A stretch of DNA of 64,000 bases from Sipunculus nudus. Its lineage: Eukaryota; Annelida; Sipuncula; Golfingiida; Sipunculidae. Within the stretch, counting starts at the first letter, position 1; every line of letters starts with the position of its first letter. The notes under the pieces were generated by a model that saw nothing but the letters and a program-made list of their open reading frames with translations, was not told the origin of the DNA and made no database searches. A program made the translations under genes and the position numbers. Shown in pieces: positions 60,501 to 64,000 of the stretch. Where the stretch lies: positions 8,678,001 through 8,742,000 of the forward strand of contig CM049310.1 of assembly GCA_026874595.1 (NCBI GenBank). The letters run 5' to 3'.

Positions 60501-63500
60501 CTATTAGAACCACCCCTTCATCTTGAACCACTTGAGGGAAAATATGGCCCATATCCCACCTTTTTTTTAGCTGATATTTGTGATTGTGAGTATATTAATA
60601 TTTGATTGATTAATCTTTTTTTCATTCAGTGGAGAAGATTTAATTTCTTTGACAAAGAAGTTGTGAGAGATGAGGAGGGACAACAATTTGATAAACTTAA
60701 AGTGAGTACAGAAATATGAACCATTTTTGTGAATGAAAAATCTCTTGTACCTTTACAAGGTTTGTACATTATCAAAAATACTTAAAAGTCATAGGATTTA
60801 AAATCTGAGATTCACTACTAAAAGGGTCAATAAATTTAAGAAAATGTTCAAATAGATATGAAAATTATTTTGGTGTCAAAAATTGAATAGATGTTTGTTA
60901 ATATTGAACTTTAAGTGGAGTCACATCAATGACACTGGTTAAGTTATAACTTGAGCATTCAGTGTTGCACTACAGCAAATGATTACCATTTTACCTTGTG
61001 CATTATAATTTATAATTTATTAATATTTCAATTAAAGGAAAATATAGACATTATACTGATATCATTCATGAGTTACATAAGAATCTCTTACTTATGTTTA
61101 CCAGTTTCTTTTGGATTTTTTTATTCAGGAGCTTCACTTGTCAGCCTGTACTGGAGGACGAGGTCAGCTGATTGTGGGGGATCATGAGGGGGTTGTGTAC
61201 TTCATCAATCGTCAGTTTGTACTGAATGCTTTTAAAGCATACATGATCCGAGTGTCTCACCTTCACCAGATGAAACAACACTCCATCCTTATCTCAGTTG
61301 GCGTATGTATTCTTTTGTTACTTTTCTTCTAAAACCAGAACATTGTACAGTCAACTGTTAATTATTTTGTGCAGTGCAAGATCTACACTTAACAGAAAGT
61401 GCATACCACTGCTAGATGAACAAATTCCATATATTTCGAGGCCAAAATTTGATTTGTTAATCATTCCTGGCTTCAGGATCCACTTGTCTTATCATACCAA
61501 ATTATTCCTCCAGAAATCTACAGCTGTGGCAGTTCTTACTCAGAAAAATCTATCATAGACTAAGGAAAATCCTACCTTATTTCTAGGACCATGAACAGTT
61601 CCAAAACTTGTCAACAAGCACATCTGAAAATGAAATATATATAACTAGATTAACAGTATGAAAAAGATTGCTTTGAATTTTTTTAGAGAATTGGTGGTTA
61701 CTTGTGTTCTATCAAGCTCTCACTTTTTGCAAGAATCCTAATGACTTGCTTAATATTTTGAATATGCCAGTTAGTAAATGAAGTAAATGGACATTTCTCC
61801 AAGCTGACATCTTGTATTTTATTTATAACATTAGAACAATTAATTCAAGTTTTCCCCAACAACAAACCAGCGAGCCTATTTTGAAAACCTTTAAGACACT
61901 GAGGTTGGACCATGTGTACTTTTACTTGGAAATGCAGTTCCTGATGAAATTTAGAGTGGGAAGGGCAAATAGATTGGAGTGGTGGTGGCACATGATTGTT
62001 GATCTCTTTATTTCATGCAAAATCTTTAAGTCAGCTCTTTTTTTTTGTGAGTATACAATCAAGAAGCTGATTACTTTTAAATGCATATCCCTCTTAATTA
62101 TATTATTTTTATCCTTCCAGGAAGATGAAGAAGGGATTAATCCATTGATAAAAGTGTGGAATTTGGACAAAGTGAGTTCAGCATCAAAGAATAAATTTCA
62201 TGCATGATTATTTGGAAAATTATGTTCTTTTAAACATAATATGAGAAAAGATTTCTTCCTTAAGTGTACATCAAAGGTGTAAGTCTGTTTCAAGCAGTAT
62301 GTGCCCTGTATTTGTTAAAAAAGTCAACATAAAAAGGTTAATTAGAATTAATTGAAAATAACCAGATCATTTGTTGTTACTACATTTCTTAAGTAATACT
62401 GAACTTACAATATTTCCTCTGTATTGAAAGAGGCTTTTTTGAAACTCTAACTACTGTCACATGTCAACAGTTATACGCTCTGAACCTGTTTACTCTCTGA
62501 ACTTCTAACCACTGGCATAAACTTGGCAGTTGTGGAAATCAATCTGTGAAAATATCTGCTAGTCCACTGGTCAGGCATGTTCAATAAATGCACTACCAGA
62601 CATGATAAACATATAAACGGCAAGACTGAAACTGTTTTGTCTTTGATGATGAATCATTTGTGGTTTACATTAAGTCAGAACTTTGATGATAACAGAGTCT
62701 TTTAAAGTAGTGCTTTTTATTATGTGTTAGTTCACAATAAAAGGATCCTTTATTGTCCAGTTTTATTTTATTTTTTCAGATTGATAAAGCAGGAAACCCT
62801 AGTTGTACTAGGATAGTGCGAGCTATTCCTGGAAATAAACCAACCAGGGTGAGTGCATGTGGAACAGAACAATAAAGAATTAACAAAAAATAAATCATCT
62901 ATAAATCTTTACAAATAACGTGGTCATATTCACAGTTTCTCAAATAAAAATGCCTGAAATATAAATGTAGAGATAAACCTTGTAATATTAACATATATGA
63001 TAGGCCAACAGATTCTGGCAGGTGTAGTTATATCATATACAGGTAGTTAAAACCTGGAGTTGATAGTAATATCATGTACAGGTAGTTGTACCTGGAGATT
63101 ATTTTATCCGCCAAAACAAAGTTTTACAGATACCATGTTTTTGTCTGGGTTCCGCCGCCGCTGTATTCTTTTCTGGAGAACTCCTCTGAGACCACCAGAC
63201 CAATTTTTCTAAAACTTCACACCATTTTGCATTGACCTCTGACCTTTCCTGTCTGCAGTGCGTCCATTAGTGCGTCTGTATTCACACATTGACCCTCATA
63301 TCTTTTGAACTGTTTGACTAATCAGGCTGAAATTCTGCATGAGTGTAGCTCTTGGATAGCTTTATATCAAGTGGTGCCACCTGCAACCATTTTTTCACAG
63401 CGTCCATCTGTTCATCTGCCTTGGGTGAAAATCACTCATATCTCTGCAATGGTTGGACTTATCCACCTGAAATTTTGCATGTATATACATCCTAGATAGG

Positions 63501-64000
63501 TTTTTTGATTTATGACAGGTGGCCCCACCTACATTCACCTCCATGCTGCAGACATCCATACTAATATCTGAGAACTGGTTTGACATATTTTTTTACGAAA
63601 ATTTTGCAAGTGTATAGATCTCACATAGCTCTTTATCATACACAAAACTGGTGGTGTCACCTGCAACCATTTTTGCACAGCATCCTTCTGTTTGTTTGCT
63701 GTTGGATAAAATCACTCATATCTTGGCAGTAGTTTGACTTATCAGCCTAAAACTTGGCATATGTATACATCTTGGATAGCTTCTTGATTTCATGGCAGTT
63801 GGCACCACCTACATTCAAGTTTATGCTGCAGACATCCATGCTAATATCACAGGATTGGTTTGACGTATCAGCCTGAAATACTGCATGAATATAGATCTTA
63901 CATATCCCTACAGCTGACACAAATTTGATGGCCCAACTTGCAACCATTTTTGCATGGTGTCCGTTAATTCAACTACACAGGGTAAAAATCACATATCTCA
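56718..64000 (+). CDS. VPS11: VPS11, HOPS/CORVET core subunit, 5' part
   Basis: VPS11 is a shared core subunit of the HOPS and CORVET complexes, which tether membranes for late-endosome/lysosome and early-endosome fusion. It has an N-terminal beta-propeller, an alpha-solenoid and a C-terminal RING finger. Only the propeller start is here. Exons are 56718-56732, 60630-60701, 61129-61302, 62121-62171 and 62780-62848, all phase 0 with GT-AG introns, together 127 codons. Diagnostic matches to the family are MAFLQWRRFNFFDKEVV at the N-terminus, GDHEGVVYFINRQF, FKAYMIRVSHLHQMKQHSIL, SVGEDEEGINPLIKVWNLDK and NPSCTRIVRAIPGNKPTR. The insertion seen in some vertebrate proteins between the first strand and the propeller is short here. 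The last splice donor in the window is at 62849; the rest of the gene lies to the right. Confidence 0.95.
57486..57541. repeat. (TA)n microsatellite
   Basis: TA run directly adjoining the palindrome-rich repeat. A shorter TA run adjoins its inverted copy near 59555. Confidence 0.95.
57542..57810 (+). repeat. Palindrome-rich repeat, left copy (VPS11 intron 1)
   Basis: It begins TGTCAAGGCCCAGATTGCGA and is built from GATCTTAGATCTGTCCAG and TTGCGATCGCAG motifs. It includes a 57-bp palindrome at 57722-57778 (28-bp arms, one mismatch, centre 57750). Confidence 0.85.
57811..59274. other. Unassigned AT-rich spacer in VPS11 intron 1
   Basis: Only AT-rich sequence and short ATGAATA-type reiterations near 58500-58600 are seen. 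Confidence 0.5.
59275..59553 (-). repeat. Palindrome-rich repeat, inverted copy (VPS11 intron 1)
   Basis: Reverse-complement relative of 57542-57810: it ends CGATCTTGGCCTTGACA and shares CTTGTCTTTCTTGCTTCAGG reversed. The two copies are about 1.5 kb apart in one intron. Confidence 0.85.
59702..60208 (-). mobile_element. MITE of about 507 bp in VPS11 intron 1
   Basis: The termini are inverted: TTTAAAGGGGTCCAATCA (left) and, reversed, CTTTAAAGGGACATAATCA (right). It shares its interior with 53885-54340 in opposite orientation. No coding capacity and no clear target duplication. Confidence 0.7.
60630..60701 (+). CDS. VPS11: VPS11 exon 2
   Basis: The acceptor is TTCATTCAG and the donor GTGAGT. 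The exon has 24 codons, WRRFNFFDKEVVRDEEGQQF plus DKLK. Confidence 0.9.
61129..61302 (+). CDS. VPS11: VPS11 exon 3
   Basis: The acceptor is TTTATTCAG and the donor GTATGT. The 58 codons cover the first propeller strands, including GRGQLIVGDHEGVVYFINRQ and the conserved FKAYMIRVSHLHQMKQHSIL. Confidence 0.95.
62121..62171 (+). CDS. VPS11: VPS11 exon 4
   Basis: The acceptor is CCTTCCAG and the donor GTGAGT. The 17 codons EDEEGINPLIKVWNLDK are among the most conserved in the VPS11 propeller. Confidence 0.95.
62780..62848 (+). CDS. VPS11: VPS11 exon 5
   Basis: The acceptor is TTTTTTCAG and the donor GTGAGT. It has 23 codons, IDKAGNPSCTRIVRAIPGNK plus PTR. No further VPS11 exon is visible before the window ends. 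Confidence 0.92.
63110..64000 (-). mobile_element. Family 3 element, reverse orientation, in VPS11 intron 5
   Basis: Its 3' hairpin lies at 63114-63135 (ATCCGCCAAAAC / GTTTTACAGAT). Reverse-oriented family-3 units follow (GTGGTGCCACCTGCAACCAT, GCGTCCATCTGTTCATCTGC) and run off the window edge. Confidence 0.75.

Noticed and set aside
61812-62207. 131-codon continuous frame as one exon
   Set aside because: Only 62121-62171 matches VPS11 and is bounded by splice sites; the rest is intron.

Overview
The window is AT-rich metazoan genomic DNA: spliced genes with short exons and repeat-filled introns, decayed non-LTR retrotransposons, many microsatellites, and very dense non-autonomous repeats. 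The repeat style suggests a lophotrochozoan, most likely a bivalve mollusc; this rests on general resemblance, not on a marker gene. There is no bacterial-type gene organisation, no CRISPR array and no recognisable rRNA or tRNA gene.

Two protein-coding genes are supported by exon phase, splice sites and conserved-looking protein. (1) A minus-strand gene with its ATG at 52666 and stop at 29224 has eleven coding exons that join in frame to 511 codons. The product is almost entirely coiled coil and I could not name it. Its third intron (46144-46690) has the signature of a minor-spliceosome (U12-type) AT-AC intron. (2) The 5' part of VPS11, the core subunit of the HOPS/CORVET tethering complexes, starts at 56718 on the plus strand. 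Five exons (127 codons) are present and the gene runs off the right edge. The two genes are divergent, with about 4 kb between their start codons, and that gap holds a non-LTR retrotransposon relic and part of a MITE.

Layout: 1-2400 microsatellites and unassigned sequence; 2440-5080 a minus-strand non-LTR retrotransposon relic; 5120-10230 repeat families (an unnamed repeat, family 3, family 5); 10240-15550 mostly unassigned sequence with one family-1 element, microsatellites and a weak small-transcript candidate; 15550-23550 a nested block in which family 3 sits inside family 2, which sits inside a family-1 array; 23550-29220 mostly unassigned, with one candidate orphan exon; 29224-52666 the coiled-coil gene, whose introns carry family 2 units, a 52-bp minisatellite with a MITE inserted in it, a hAT-like element, and copies of families 3, 4 and 1; 52900-56700 the retrotransposon and MITE relics; 56718-64000 the start of VPS11, with long inverted repeats in intron 1 and a family-3 copy in intron 5.

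The most interesting non-genic signal is a set of repeat families that differ in sequence but are built alike. They have a short palindrome or hairpin at the 5' end, short inverted termini, internal units each centred on the 12-bp palindrome GGTGGCGCCACC, a GACGGACGACGG-like stretch near the 3' end, and a 3' hairpin, often followed by AAAA. Several hairpins keep pairing although their sequence differs between copies or families. Nested insertions define the element ends well. The design resembles Helentron-associated or pearl-like non-autonomous elements, but that assignment is an inference.
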